Shown: one piece after another, positions 1 to 8,960 of the stretch
How positions within the stretch are numbered: the first letter of the stretch is position 1
Layout of the letters: each line of letters starts with the position of its first letter
Source: an uncultured Bacilli bacterium
Lineage (GTDB): Bacteria; Bacillota_I; Bacilli_A; RF39; UBA660
Assembly: GCA_934162265.1 (NCBI GenBank)
Contig: CAKPHZ010000018.1
Coordinates: 1-25,468, forward strand
Length of the DNA stretch: 25,468 nt
Direction: 5' to 3'
Notes under the pieces: model-generated
Told to the model about the DNA's origin: nothing
Seen by the model: only the letters and a program-made list of their open reading frames with translations
Databases searched by the model: none
Translations under genes and position numbers: made by a program

Positions 1-72
1 GTTGGTGAAGTGGCTTAACACACTGCCCTTTCACGGCAGCATTCACGGATTCGAATTCCGTACTGGTCACCA
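1..72 (+). tRNA. tRNA-Glu (anticodon UUC), 5' end cut off by the window
   Basis: The anticodon arm carries CCCTTTCACGG, giving a TTC anticodon for glutamate. The T arm has ACGGA and TCCGT flanking a TTCGAAT loop, and the gene ends in an encoded CCA. Only the last two bases of the 5' acceptor strand are present, so about five bases lie outside the window. An intrinsic terminator follows 11 bases later, so this is probably the last gene of a tRNA operon. Confidence 0.93.
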
Positions 73-83
73 TAATAAATATT

Positions 84-102
84 AAGCCGAAAGGCTTTTT
101 TT
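84..102 (+). terminator. Intrinsic terminator after tRNA-Glu
   Basis: A five-base-pair stem AAGCC/GGCTT with a GAAA tetraloop is followed by a run of T. It ends the tRNA transcript and separates it from the thrS leader. Confidence 0.85.
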
Positions 103-110
103 AAAACTTA

Positions 111-298
111 GATAAGGACATGATTTTATATTTTTATTTCAGAGAGTTAGTGTTTGATGTGAACTAATATAAAAATATATAATTACTACCTTTGATGTGT
201 GCTCGAAAGAGATTTCCGGTTTTGATGACCGTTATCTAATTAAGTAAAATATAGGATGGTACCGTGCATATGCACTCCTTGTGGTATCATCCTTTTTT
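111..298 (+). promoter_or_regulatory. T-box riboswitch leader of thrS
   Basis: The leader has the layout of a T-box that senses uncharged tRNA-Thr. A long AU helix (TATATTTTTAT near 127 with ATAAAAATATA near 169) encloses an AGAGAG motif. Candidate threonine specifiers ACT (185-187) and ACC (188-190) follow it. The T-box sequence AGGATGGTACCGTG (253-266) closely matches the family consensus. The 3' terminator pairs GGATGGTACC (254-263) with GGTATCATCC (283-292), followed by six T; the 5' strand of this stem lies in the T-box sequence, so terminator and antiterminator exclude each other. No convincing -35/-10 pair was found upstream. Confidence 0.9.
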
Positions 299-313
299 GG
301 GAGGAATGATAAA

Positions 314-2068
314 ATGATAAATATTAAAGAAGATGTAAAATTAAATGTTTTAAATCATAGTTGTGCTCATCTTTTAGCACATGCTATAAAACACCTTTAT
401 CCTAATGCTAAATTTTGGGTTGGACCTGTTATTGAGAATGGCTTTTATTATGATATTGATTTAGGAGATAAAGTTATTAGAGAAGAAGATTTTCCATTAA
501 TTGAAAAAGAGATGAAAAAGATTTCTAAAAGTAATAAACTTATTAAAAGAATAGAGTTGTCTAAAGAAGAGGCTTTAGATACTTTTAAAGATGATCCTTA
601 TAAAGTTGATTTAATTAATGGATTTTCCGATGATGAAGTAATTACTGCTTATCGTCAAGATGATTTTATTGATCTTTGCCGTGGTCCACATGTTGAAACT
701 ACTAAGATGATGAAGTATTTTAAACTTTTAAAAGTTAGTGGAGCTTATTATAAGGGGAATTCTAAAAATAAAGTACTTCAACGTGTTTATGGAATATGTT
801 TTGAAAATGAAGAAGATTTATTTAATTATTTAAATTATTTGGAGGAAATGAAGGAAAGAGATCATCGTAAATTAGGTAAAGAATTAGATATTTTTATGAT
901 TTCTGATTTGGTTGGTAAAGGATTGCCTATGTGGTTACCTAATGGTGCTACTATTCGTAGATTATTGCAAAGATATATTACCGATAAAGAAGTTTCTTTG
1001 GGATATCAGCATGTTGTTACGCCGTCTTTAGGTAGTGTTAATTTATATAAAACTAGTGGACATTGGGCACATTATAAAGATGATATGTTTCCAATGATGA
1101 AGTTGGATGATGAGGAATACGTTTTAAGACCAATGAATTGTCCACATCATATGTTGATTTATAAAACTTCTCTTCATTCTTATCGTGAGTTGCCAATTAA
1201 AATCGCTGAAATTGCAAATGATTTTCGCTATGAAGCTAGTGGTGCTGTTTGTGGAATTGAACGTGCTAGAGCTTTTACTCAAAATGATTCTCATATTTTT
1301 TGTATGCCTAGTCAAATTAAGAATGAGTTTAAAAATGTTATTGATTTGATTTTAGATGTGTATAAAGATTTTGGTTTTAAAAATTATAGTTTTCGTTTAT
1401 CGCTTAGGGATAAAAATGATACAGAAAAATATTTTGGAAATGATGAATTATGGGAAAAAAGTGAAAATGAATTAAGAGAGGTTTTGAAAGAATTTGGTGT
1501 TGAGTTTTATGAGGCTGAGGGTGAGGCTGCTTTTTATGGACCAAAGTTGGATGTGCAGGTTAGATCTGCTCTTGGTCATGATGTAACTTTATCTACAATT
1601 CAATTAGATTATCAATTGCCTGAACGATTTGAACTTACTTATATAGATGATAAGGGAGATAAGGTACGGCCTGTTGTAATTCATCGTGCAATTTTAGGAT
1701 CTTTAGATCGTTTTGTTGCTTTCTTGTTAGAAGAAACAAAAGGAGTATTGCCAGTTTGGTTAGCTCCGGTTCAAGTAAATATTATTCCTGTTAATAATGA
1801 ACATCATTTAGAATATTGTGTTTCTTTGAAAGATAAATTACAAAAGTTAGGTATTCGTGTAAATTTAGATATTCGTGAAGAAAAACTAGGTTATCGAATG
1901 AGAGAATCTCAAACAAAGAAAATTCCATATACATTAGTAATTGGAGATAAGGAAGTAGAGAGTAATTCTGTAAATTATCGATTACATGGTAGTAAGGGAA
2001 CTAATGTTTTAAGTATTGATGATTTTTGTTCTTTAATTCTTGATCAAATTGAAAAGAAACGTTTTTAA
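314..2068 (+). CDS. thrS: Threonine--tRNA ligase (ThrRS) lacking the TGS domain
   Basis: This cytoplasmic enzyme charges tRNA-Thr with threonine. The 584-residue protein opens directly with the editing domain: HxxxH at 15-19 and C122/H126 in CRGPH match the deacylase site that clears Ser-tRNA-Thr. The class II core follows, with C275, H326 and H456 as the expected zinc ligands, motif 2 near RYEASG (304-309) and motif 3 in HRAILGSLDR (456-465). The anticodon-binding domain occupies the last ~100 residues. ATG 314 is chosen because GGGAGG ends ten bases upstream; the in-frame GTG at 281 lies inside the T-box terminator stem. E. coli ThrRS has about 642 residues with an N-terminal TGS domain, which is absent here. 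The gene is controlled by the T-box leader just upstream. Confidence 0.96.
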   Translation: MINIKEDVKLNVLNHSCAHLLAHAIKHLYPNAKFWVGPVIENGFYYDIDLGDKVIREEDFPLIEKEMKKISKSNKLIKRIELSKEEALDTFKDDPYKVDLINGFSDDEVITAYRQDDFIDLCRGPHVETTKMMKYFKLLKVSGAYYKGNSKNKVLQRVYGICFENEEDLFNYLNYLEEMKERDHRKLGKELDIFMISDLVGKGLPMWLPNGATIRRLLQRYITDKEVSLGYQHVVTPSLGSVNLYKTSGHWAHYKDDMFPMMKLDDEEYVLRPMNCPHHMLIYKTSLHSYRELPIKIAEIANDFRYEASGAVCGIERARAFTQNDSHIFCMPSQIKNEFKNVIDLILDVYKDFGFKNYSFRLSLRDKNDTEKYFGNDELWEKSENELREVLKEFGVEFYEAEGEAAFYGPKLDVQVRSALGHDVTLSTIQLDYQLPERFELTYIDDKGDKVRPVVIHRAILGSLDRFVAFLLEETKGVLPVWLAPVQVNIIPVNNEHHLEYCVSLKDKLQKLGIRVNLDIREEKLGYRMRESQTKKIPYTLVIGDKEVESNSVNYRLHGSKGTNVLSIDDFCSLILDQIEKKRF

Positions 2069-2126
2069 TACTTTTCTTTTTATTGGTAATAATTATAAGG
2101 TAATTTTATGATTGAATAACTTGTTG

Positions 2127-2155
2127 TTGACAACAATAACAAATCATTATATAAT
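2127..2155 (+). promoter_or_regulatory. Perfect consensus housekeeping promoter
   Basis: TTGACA (2127-2132) and TATAAT (2150-2155) are separated by exactly 17 bases. Transcription would start near 2162 and give a short leader into the 218-residue gene at 2185, whose Shine-Dalgarno sequence GAGGGGGGA lies at about 2172-2180. Confidence 0.85.
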
Positions 2156-2184
2156 ATGTTTTTGTTGAAAAGAGGGGGGATTTT

Positions 2185-2841
2185 ATGATTATTACTCAAG
2201 ATAGAAATAATAGTATTATATTAGGGGATTTAGTTGTGAATGATTATGAAGGATTGAAAGAAATTCGTGATTATTTTATGCAATATCGTCTGGATAATGG
2301 TAATTATTCTCGTTTTGTTCAGGGGAGTCGTGTTAGCTTTCGTTCTATTTTACCAACAGATTATATGAAAAAAGGTAATTATTTAGTTCATAATCAAATT
2401 ATTTCTTCTGATGATAATGATTTGGATAATTTTGATGAGTGTGATTATTATGTAGAGAAATTTAAATCTAATTATTTAAATACTATTTTAATTGCTACCT
2501 CTTTATTGGGGCATTTAGATGCTAGTGAAGTTGATTATATGACTAGGCAGTTTATTGCTACTGGTATTATTAAGTGTCTTCCTATTGATGATATTTGGTT
2601 AAAATGTAGTAGAGAATTATGTAAAAGAAAACTTAATTTAAATGATTATAAAGTATTTTTAGGATTATTGAAATTGAATATTATTTCTTATCAAGTTCAA
2701 GATATTATTCCTGTTTCTGAAATGAATAGCGGCAAGTTAAGACATATTTATCGTGATGATTTAAAGAATTTGGTTGTTAATTCTTATTTGCTTTTGGGAA
2801 AAAATAGTGCTAAATTTAAGAAAAGAAATTTAAAACGCTAG
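2185..2841 (+). CDS. Hypothetical protein, 218 residues
   Basis: I do not recognise this family. The start is secure because a strong purine-rich ribosome site precedes the ATG. The protein is soluble-looking, rich in Asp, Asn, Lys and Tyr, and has no signal peptide, long hydrophobic segment or cysteine-pair motif. The C terminus is very basic (KNSAKFKKRNLKR), which could contact nucleic acid. It stands alone between thrS and prfA with its own consensus promoter and about 500 non-coding bases downstream. Base composition and T-rich codon choice match the neighbouring core genes, so it looks resident, not recently acquired. Confidence 0.8.
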   Translation: MIITQDRNNSIILGDLVVNDYEGLKEIRDYFMQYRLDNGNYSRFVQGSRVSFRSILPTDYMKKGNYLVHNQIISSDDNDLDNFDECDYYVEKFKSNYLNTILIATSLLGHLDASEVDYMTRQFIATGIIKCLPIDDIWLKCSRELCKRKLNLNDYKVFLGLLKLNIISYQVQDIIPVSEMNSGKLRHIYRDDLKNLVVNSYLLLGKNSAKFKKRNLKR

Positions 2842-3294
2842 TATATTTTGTTATTTTAAGGTGGTTATATATTAATTTTTGTTAATAAAAAGTGTATTTA
2901 ATTTTTGATATTGCTCCTATAATGACTATTTAGAGAGCATTTCATTTTTGGTTCTTCGAAATTCGGTGGGCCTAAAAAAATCACATCTAAATTTTAGATG
3001 TGATTTTTATCATATTTTATTTCTTAAAACTTAAAAAACTAAATCATTCTTTAAAAAATTCAAATTAATATTAAGTAAATTTATAATGAATACTTTTTGC
3101 TGGACCCATTGAATTTCAAAGAGCCTCATTTTTTAAGTGTATTTTTTTGTATTGATAAAAAATTTGGGGGTGTATTCTGAATTTTTAGTATTTATAAAAG
3201 AGATAATTTATTAGAATTTTTATTCGTTCCTTCCTGTTGTATAAATATTGATTTTTGACTGTTCTATAAAACTTGAGTAGTTGTTATATTTTTT
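2842..3294. other. Intergenic region of about 450 bp with no supported gene
   Basis: The only clear structure here is a symmetric hairpin near 2981-3003. Neither strand holds an ORF with a ribosome site. The longest minus-strand candidate (3031-3129, 32 codons) has no Shine-Dalgarno sequence. The rest is A/T-rich and unremarkable. Confidence 0.6.
2975..3008. terminator. Bidirectional intrinsic terminator
   Basis: TCACATCTAAA and TTTAGATGTGA form an 11-base-pair inverted repeat. It is preceded by seven A and followed by five T, so it could end transcription on either strand. It is the likely end of the 218-residue gene transcript. A similar hairpin occurs at the far end of the window. Confidence 0.8.
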
Positions 3295-3323
3295 TTGCCT
3301 TATTATAGATAATATGGTAAAAT
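3295..3323 (+). promoter_or_regulatory. Promoter of prfA, extended -10
   Basis: TTGCCT (3295-3300), 17 bases and TAAAAT (3318-3323), with an extended -10 TG at 3315-3316. The predicted start lies about 15-20 bases before the prfA start codon, whose ribosome site is GAGGG near 3336. Confidence 0.6.
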
Positions 3324-3346
3324 ATATTAAGAAATGAGGGATAATT

Positions 3347-4411
3347 ATGATAGATCGTTTAGAGGCTACGTTAAAGAGATATAATGAAATTATTGAAGAA
3401 TTATCTACTCCTGAGGTTATTCAGGATATTAAAAAGATGACTGAATTATCTAAGGAACAAACTAGACTTACAGAGACTGTTGATTTATATAAGAAGTATA
3501 AAAAAATATTAGAGAATATTGAGGAAGATAAGGAATTATTGAAAGATTCTGAGTTAGGTGAGTTTGCTAAGGAAGAATTAAGTAATTTGAATAAGGAAAA
3601 AGAAGAAATTGAAAATCAGTTTCATATTTTGTTATTGCCACATGATCCTAATGATGAAAAAAATGTTATTGTTGAAATTAAAGGAGCAGCAGGTGGGGAT
3701 GAGGCAAATATCTTTGCTGGTGATTTGTTTGATATGTATACTAAATATGCTGGTAGAGAAGGTTGGCAAATTGATGTTACAAATAGTATTGAAGGAGCAG
3801 CTGGTGGTTTTACTAACATAGAATTTATGGTTAAAGGAGATAGTGTGTACTCTAAGTTGAAGTATGAGAGTGGGGCACATCGTGTTCAAAGGGTTCCTGC
3901 AACGGAAAGTCAGGGAAGAGTTCATACTTCTACTGCCACTGTTCTTGTTATGCCAGAGGCTGATGATTTTGATTTTGAATTGGATGAGAGTGAAGTTAGG
4001 ATTGATATTACAAGAAGTAGTGGTTGTGGGGGTCAAGGTGTTAATACAACGGATAGTGCAGTTCGTTTGACTCATATTCCTACTGGTATTATTGTTTATT
4101 CTCAAACGGCGAGAAGTCAGATAAAGAATAAGGAGAAAGCTTTTAAAATTTTGAAGACTAGACTTTATGATTTGAAATTGAGAGAAAAAGAAGAAGCAGA
4201 AGGTGCTGTTCGTCGTAGTAAGATTGGTACTGGGGATCGTAGTGAAAAAATTCGTACGTATAATTATCCACAAAATAGACTTACTGATCATAGAATTGGA
4301 TTTACTTCGATGAATTTGGATAGAATTATGGAAGGGGATCTTGGCATTGTTATTGAAGCTTTGATTAATGAAGATCAGAAACGTAAATTGGAAGGTGAAG
4401 ATAATTTGTAA
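3347..4411 (+). CDS. prfA: Peptide chain release factor 1
   Basis: RF1 reads UAA and UAG in the ribosomal A site and triggers hydrolysis of peptidyl-tRNA. The protein has the usual length for the family (354 residues). Residues 1-100 form the helical domain, the stop-codon recognition tripeptide PAT is at 184-186 (RF1 type, not the SPF of RF2), and the catalytic GGQ is at 228-230, followed by the conserved VNTTDSAVR. GCGGQG is a slight departure from the GAGGQ(H/S) I recall for this motif. The Gln of GGQ is the target of PrmC, whose gene follows after 56 bases and a weak hairpin; the pair is conserved in many bacteria. Confidence 0.96.
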   Translation: MIDRLEATLKRYNEIIEELSTPEVIQDIKKMTELSKEQTRLTETVDLYKKYKKILENIEEDKELLKDSELGEFAKEELSNLNKEKEEIENQFHILLLPHDPNDEKNVIVEIKGAAGGDEANIFAGDLFDMYTKYAGREGWQIDVTNSIEGAAGGFTNIEFMVKGDSVYSKLKYESGAHRVQRVPATESQGRVHTSTATVLVMPEADDFDFELDESEVRIDITRSSGCGGQGVNTTDSAVRLTHIPTGIIVYSQTARSQIKNKEKAFKILKTRLYDLKLREKEEAEGAVRRSKIGTGDRSEKIRTYNYPQNRLTDHRIGFTSMNLDRIMEGDLGIVIEALINEDQKRKLEGEDNL

Positions 4412-4413
4412 CT

Positions 4414-4440
4414 AAAATACTGATTCAGTATTTTTCTTTT
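4414..4440 (+). terminator. Intrinsic terminator between prfA and prmC
   Basis: AAAATACTG and CAGTATTTT form a nine-base-pair stem with a three-base loop, followed by T-rich sequence. The stem is AT-rich and may be leaky, allowing read-through into prmC; no separate prmC promoter was identified. Confidence 0.6.
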
Positions 4441-4467
4441 TATGATGATTGTTAGGTAAGATGAAAT

Positions 4468-5199
4468 ATGGTTAGGGAAAAAGATAGAGATTATATTTGT
4501 AAATATTTACCTTCTGATAAAGTTGAAGAAGGGTTAGAATTATTAGAAAGAGGAATTGCTCCTCAATATATTGTTGGAAATGTTGATTTTTTTGGAAATG
4601 TTCTTGAGATAAATAATAATGTTTTAATTCCACGTTTTGAAACGGAATTGTTGGTAGAAAAAACTATTGGTTATATTAAAAAACTATTTGGTATAAATTT
4701 AAGTGAGTTAGATATTATTGATATTGGGACAGGAAGTGGCTGTATTGCGATTACTTTGAAGAAGGAATTGAATTCTCATGTTGTTGGTGTGGATGTTTCT
4801 CCTTTAGCTTTAGAGGTGGCAAAAAGGAATGCAATAAATAATTCTGTTGTTGTTGATTTTATCCAGAGTGATATTTTTGAAGGGATTTCTTCTAAGTTTG
4901 ATGTGATTATTAGTAATCCTCCTTATATTAGGAAGGATGAGGAAATAGACAAAATTGTTTATGATAATGAACCTCATTTGGCTCTTTATGCAGAAGAAGA
5001 TGGACTTTATTTTTATCATCAAATATTAAAAAATGCTTCAAGGTATGTGAAATCTAAATTTTTGATTGCTTTTGAGATTGGTTTAGATCAAGGAAATAAG
5101 ATAAAAGAAATGGCTAATCAATACTTAAAAGATGTGAAAGTTGTTGTAGAAAAAGATTATTCTGATAGAGAAAGATTTGTTTTTGTTTATCGAGACTAA
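4468..5199 (+). CDS. prmC: Release factor glutamine methyltransferase PrmC
   Basis: PrmC methylates the glutamine of the GGQ motif of RF1 and RF2 using S-adenosylmethionine. The SAM-binding motif I is DIGTGSGCIA (85-94), and NPPY (150-153) is the catalytic motif of glutamine N5-methyltransferases. The segment PQYIVGNVDFFG followed by IPRFETE is typical of the family. At 243 residues it is shorter than the ~280 of well-studied members, with the reduction in the N-terminal substrate-recognition domain. An ATG at 4461 is excluded because it meets a stop after four codons, so 4468 is the start. Confidence 0.94.
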   Translation: MVREKDRDYICKYLPSDKVEEGLELLERGIAPQYIVGNVDFFGNVLEINNNVLIPRFETELLVEKTIGYIKKLFGINLSELDIIDIGTGSGCIAITLKKELNSHVVGVDVSPLALEVAKRNAINNSVVVDFIQSDIFEGISSKFDVIISNPPYIRKDEEIDKIVYDNEPHLALYAEEDGLYFYHQILKNASRYVKSKFLIAFEIGLDQGNKIKEMANQYLKDVKVVVEKDYSDRERFVFVYRD

Positions 5200-5297
5200 T
5201 CTTTTTTTGTTTTGTTGTATTTTATATGAAATTCAGTTAAAAGGAAGTTTTCAAATTGTTTATTTTGATGTATAATTATTTTTAAGTAGGTGATGTT

Positions 5298-7679
5298 ATG
5301 GTACGATATAATCCGAGTGCTAAAGAAGGATTAACTAATCAACAGGTAAATGAAAGAATTGCTAATAATTTGGTTAATTTTAATGATCAACCACCCACAA
5401 AAACGGTAAAGCAGATTATTATTAGTAATTTTTTTACTTATTTTAATTTTATTAATGTGGTTTTAGGTTCTGCTATTATTATAGCGGGAATTTATGGAAA
5501 TAGGGTTTTTGATGCTTTAAAAAATTGTTTATTTATGGGAGTAATTATTTGTAATAGTATTATTAGTATTATTCAAGAGGTTATTTCTAAAAAAACGATT
5601 GATAAGTTATCTGTTTTAGCAGAGGCAAAAGTTGTTGGAATTCGAAATGGTAAAGAGGTTAATTTAGGAATTGAAGAAATTGTTTTAGATGATGTTTTAA
5701 AATTATCTCTTGGGAATCAGGTAGTTACAGATGCTGTTATTTTGGAAGGTGATGTTGAGGTTAATGAGTCTTTTTTAACTGGTGAAGTTGATCCTATTCC
5801 TAAACATGTCGGGGATATGTTATTATCTGGTAGTTTTATTGTTAGTGGTAGTTGTTATGCTAAGGTGGAACATATTGGCAAGGATAATTATATTTCAACG
5901 ATTAGTAGTGAGGCTAAGTATGATAAGAAGGTTAATTCTGTTATTATGACTTCTTTTGAGAGAATGTTGAAGGTTTTATCTGTTGTTATTATTCCTGTTG
6001 GTGCATTATTGTTGATGAATCAGTTGAAGGTAACAAATTATAATGTTACAGCTTCAATTTTTAATACTGTTGGTGCTTTAATTGGGATGATTCCTGAAGG
6101 ATTGTTGCTTCTTACTAGTTCAGTTATGGCGGTTAGTGTTGTTCGGTTGTCTAAATATCATGTTTTAGTTCAACAGTTATATTGTATAGAAACGTTAGCT
6201 CGGGTTGATGTTATTTGTTTAGATAAAACTGGTACAATTACAGAAGGGGCTATGGAGTTTGTTGATGATATTCCTTATAATGGGGTTACTAAAGAGAAAC
6301 TTGATGATGCTCTTGCTAATGTTTGTTATGCTTTTGATAATACTAATGCTACTATGGAAGCTATTCAAGAGCATTATTCTAGTAAAGGAATTTGGAGTGT
6401 TAAAGATAAACAGGAATTTTCTTCTAGTAGAAAATATTCAGCAGTAGAATTTGAGGAAAGAGGTACTTTTTATATAGGTGCTCCTGAATTTGTTTTAAAA
6501 GATAATTATCATCAATATCAAAGTTTTTTGGATCAGTATACAGATTATCGTGTATTGGTTGTTGCGTATCAAAAAGAATCTTTGGCAAGTGGTCCTGTTA
6601 ATTTGAGTGTTCTTGGTTTTGTTCTTATTCAAGATAAAATCCGTAAAGAAGCACCAGATACCTTGAAGTATTTTAAGGAACAAGGGGTTAAGGTTAAGAT
6701 TATTAGTGGAGATAATTTTAAAACGGTTTGCAGTATTGCTAAGAGGGCTGGAATTGAAGATGCTAAAGGAATGGATGCTACTTTACTTAATTCAGATAAT
6801 ATTGATGAAATGTTAGAAAAATATGATGTGTTTGGTCGTGTTACTCCTGATCAGAAAAAAATGATTATTGAAAGTTTACAAAGAAAGGGTCATACTGTTG
6901 CGATGACTGGTGATGGAGTTAATGATGTTTTAGCTTTGAAGAAAGCAGATTGTAGTATTGCGATGGCTAGTGGTAGTGATGCAGCTAAAAATGTTAGTCA
7001 GCTTGTATTGTTAGATTCTAATTTTGCTTCAATGCCAGAGGTTGTTGCTGAGGGAAGAAGAACGATTAATAATGTAGAGCGTTCAGCTTCTTTGTTATTG
7101 ATAAAGACTATATTTACTTGTATTTTAGTAGTTATTTGTATTTTTATGAAAAGTGAATATTTCTATTTGCCTATTCATCTTAGTTTGATTACTACTTGTA
7201 CAATTAGTATTCCATCATTTGTTTTAGCTTTGGAACCTAATCATAATCGAGTAAGAGGTAATTTTATGCTAAAGGTAGTGGGGAAGAGTTTACCGGCAGC
7301 ACTTACTGTTGTATTTAATGTAGTAATGATTGTTTTATTCAGAAATCAGTTTAGTATTGATGGAAATTTGACTTCTACTTTGATTGTTATTATGACAGGG
7401 ACAACTGGTTTTATCTTTTTATCGAGATTGTGTCGTCCATTTAATTGGTTTCGAGGAGGATTGTTTTTTGCTTTAGTTAGTTTATTTATTTATATTGTAA
7501 TGTTTCAAAGTGAATTTTTTGATTTATCTCAAGTTAATTTTAATACTTTGCTTTTATATATTGTTTTTGCGATTTGTAGTGTATGGATTTTTGATAAGTT
7601 GAATAAGGGAGTTGATTTCTTACTTCGTAAACTAGATAAAGATTACGCTATGGAAAGAGAGGAATCTGAAAGAGGTTAA
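5298..7679 (+). CDS. CtpE-like P-type cation-transporting ATPase
   Basis: This is a membrane ion pump driven by ATP. Visible hallmarks in order are two N-terminal membrane spans (about 42-95), the actuator motif TGE (161-163), a membrane hairpin containing IPEGLLLLTS (265-274), the phosphorylation site DKTGT (D309), the hinge GDGVND (near 538-543), and about six C-terminal spans from residue 595. There is no N-terminal metal-binding CxxC domain and no CPC motif, so it is not a heavy-metal pump. The IPEGL-LLTS signature is what I recall for CtpE-type ATPases, where a calcium role has been reported; calcium as substrate is inference. TATAAT at 5271-5276 may be its -10. The next gene starts four bases after its stop, indicating an operon. 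Confidence 0.9.
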   Translation: MVRYNPSAKEGLTNQQVNERIANNLVNFNDQPPTKTVKQIIISNFFTYFNFINVVLGSAIIIAGIYGNRVFDALKNCLFMGVIICNSIISIIQEVISKKTIDKLSVLAEAKVVGIRNGKEVNLGIEEIVLDDVLKLSLGNQVVTDAVILEGDVEVNESFLTGEVDPIPKHVGDMLLSGSFIVSGSCYAKVEHIGKDNYISTISSEAKYDKKVNSVIMTSFERMLKVLSVVIIPVGALLLMNQLKVTNYNVTASIFNTVGALIGMIPEGLLLLTSSVMAVSVVRLSKYHVLVQQLYCIETLARVDVICLDKTGTITEGAMEFVDDIPYNGVTKEKLDDALANVCYAFDNTNATMEAIQEHYSSKGIWSVKDKQEFSSSRKYSAVEFEERGTFYIGAPEFVLKDNYHQYQSFLDQYTDYRVLVVAYQKESLASGPVNLSVLGFVLIQDKIRKEAPDTLKYFKEQGVKVKIISGDNFKTVCSIAKRAGIEDAKGMDATLLNSDNIDEMLEKYDVFGRVTPDQKKMIIESLQRKGHTVAMTGDGVNDVLALKKADCSIAMASGSDAAKNVSQLVLLDSNFASMPEVVAEGRRTINNVERSASLLLIKTIFTCILVVICIFMKSEYFYLPIHLSLITTCTISIPSFVLALEPNHNRVRGNFMLKVVGKSLPAALTVVFNVVMIVLFRNQFSIDGNLTSTLIVIMTGTTGFIFLSRLCRPFNWFRGGLFFALVSLFIYIVMFQSEFFDLSQVNFNTLLLYIVFAICSVWIFDKLNKGVDFLLRKLDKDYAMEREESERG

Positions 7680-7683
7680 ATAG

Positions 7684-8280
7684 ATGGAAAAGTTAGTAGG
7701 ATACCGAAAATGTTTGACTGAACAAATTATTATTTTGGAAAAAATACTGATGAAGAATGAGGACTTGATAAGTATTTTGAAGGTATTAGAAAGTATTGGG
7801 ATAGATAATTGTTATGTTGGGGCAGGTTCTATTAATCAGACGGTATTTAATTATTATCATGATTATTCATGTAATTACGGAATTAAAGATTATGATATTG
7901 TTTATTTTGATGAAGATTTATCTTATGAAAAGGAGGATAAAGTAATCAAAAAAATTAAGGATAAGCTAGGAATTTTATCGGATATGGTGGATATTAAAAA
8001 TGAAGCTAGGGTACATTTATGGTATAATGAAAAGTATCAAACTAAAAGAGAGCCTTACTCTAGCGTAGAAGATGCGATTGCTAGTTGGGGAGCAACAATT
8101 ACTTGTGTTGGAGTGAGGATAAAAAATGGTAAATTAGAGGTATATGCTCCTTATGGTTTGGAAGATATTTTTGGGATGATTATTCGCCCTGTTAAAAAGG
8201 ATTTTTCTAAAGAGATGTATGATGAAAGAGCTTCACGTTGGCAAAAAAAGTGGCCAATGTTAAAGAAAATAGAGTGGTAG
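7684..8280 (+). CDS. Nucleotidyltransferase-family protein (NTP_transf_6 / DUF925 type)
   Basis: The 198-residue protein has the fold signature of this poorly characterised family: GAGSINQTVFNYYHDY (47-62), then KDYDIVYFDEDL with the paired acidic residues expected of nucleotidyltransferases, then SVEDAIASWGATITCVGVR and a C-terminal PYGLEDIFGM segment. The family has no firm substrate. The gene follows the ATPase by four bases and is almost certainly cotranscribed and perhaps translationally coupled. No signal peptide or membrane span is present. A terminator follows directly. Confidence 0.75.
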   Translation: MEKLVGYRKCLTEQIIILEKILMKNEDLISILKVLESIGIDNCYVGAGSINQTVFNYYHDYSCNYGIKDYDIVYFDEDLSYEKEDKVIKKIKDKLGILSDMVDIKNEARVHLWYNEKYQTKREPYSSVEDAIASWGATITCVGVRIKNGKLEVYAPYGLEDIFGMIIRPVKKDFSKEMYDERASRWQKKWPMLKKIEW

Positions 8281-8284
8281 TTTG

Positions 8285-8320
8285 AAGATTATTGTATTTT
8301 TTTCAATAATCTTTTTCTTT
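8285..8320 (+). terminator. Intrinsic terminator of the ATPase operon
   Basis: AAGATTATTG and CAATAATCTT form a ten-base-pair stem with a T-rich loop of nine bases, followed by TTTTCTTTTT. It separates the ATPase operon from spoIIR. Confidence 0.85.
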
Positions 8321-8374
8321 TTGTATAAAATCATTAGATACTGCTCATGATTGAAATAGAAAGGTGGTATTAAA

Positions 8375-8914
8375 ATGAAGAAATTTTTAATTTTAGGATT
8401 ACTTATTGTAGCTTTTATTGTATTGTATGTTAATGTGAATGCTGAAGTGGACGAGATTGTTATTCCTGAGGCTGCTATTCGTGTGAGAGTTATTGCTAAT
8501 TCTAATCAAATTCATGATCAGAGTATGAAGATGAAGGTTAAAAAATATATTGAGACTTCAATATCACCAACTTTATTAAATGTTCGTGATGTTAATGAGG
8601 CTAGAGGTGTGATTAAAAATAGTTTGTCAGATTTGGATAGTGGGATTAAAGAGTTATTTTCAGATAATAAATATGATAAAGATTTTGTGATTCATTTTGG
8701 AGATAATTATTTTCCTGAAAAGGATTATCGTGGGGTTCATTATGAAGCTGGTTCTTATGAATCTTTGGTGGTAACAATAGGTGAGGGAGAAGGAGATAAT
8801 TGGTGGTGTGTATTGTTTCCTCCTTTGTGTTTGCTAGAGGCTGATGAAAATACAACGGGTGATGTTGAGTATCAATTCTTTGTTGCTAAGATGATTAATC
8901 AATTTTTTAAATAG
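8375..8914 (+). CDS. spoIIR: Stage II sporulation protein R
   Basis: SpoIIR is the forespore-made signalling protein that crosses into the intermembrane space and triggers SpoIIGA to process pro-sigma-E in the mother cell. The protein starts with a hydrophobic segment (about 4-24). It then shows the family's IPEAAIRVRVIANSN (31-45), where residues after the signal are exported, and the diagnostic GEGDNWWCVLFPPLC (137-151). At 179 residues it is shorter than the roughly 220 of B. subtilis. The ribosome site AAAGGTGG precedes the ATG. Its presence is the best evidence in this window for endospore formation. In B. subtilis it is sigma-F dependent; only a weak sigma-F-like sequence is seen here. 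Confidence 0.94.
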   Translation: MKKFLILGLLIVAFIVLYVNVNAEVDEIVIPEAAIRVRVIANSNQIHDQSMKMKVKKYIETSISPTLLNVRDVNEARGVIKNSLSDLDSGIKELFSDNKYDKDFVIHFGDNYFPEKDYRGVHYEAGSYESLVVTIGEGEGDNWWCVLFPPLCLLEADENTTGDVEYQFFVAKMINQFFK

Positions 8915-8960
8915 AATAGTGAAGGAATATTCATAATATGATTTAGTAGGTGATCATGTT

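Noticed and set aside
1..72. tRNA-Glu gene as an attachment site for the element
   Set aside because: The element lies 11 kb away with well-defined junctions in the amidase gene, and its recombinase is of the serine type; no tRNA 3' end repeat is seen near it.
3031..3129. Minus-strand 32-codon ORF between the 218-residue gene and prfA
   Set aside because: It has no ribosome site, no recognisable sequence, and is the length expected by chance.
8323..8352. GTATA box upstream of spoIIR as a sigma-F -35
   Set aside because: The sequence 15 bases downstream (GCTCATGATT) matches the sigma-F -10 poorly. A sigma-F promoter is expected from the family but is not shown here.
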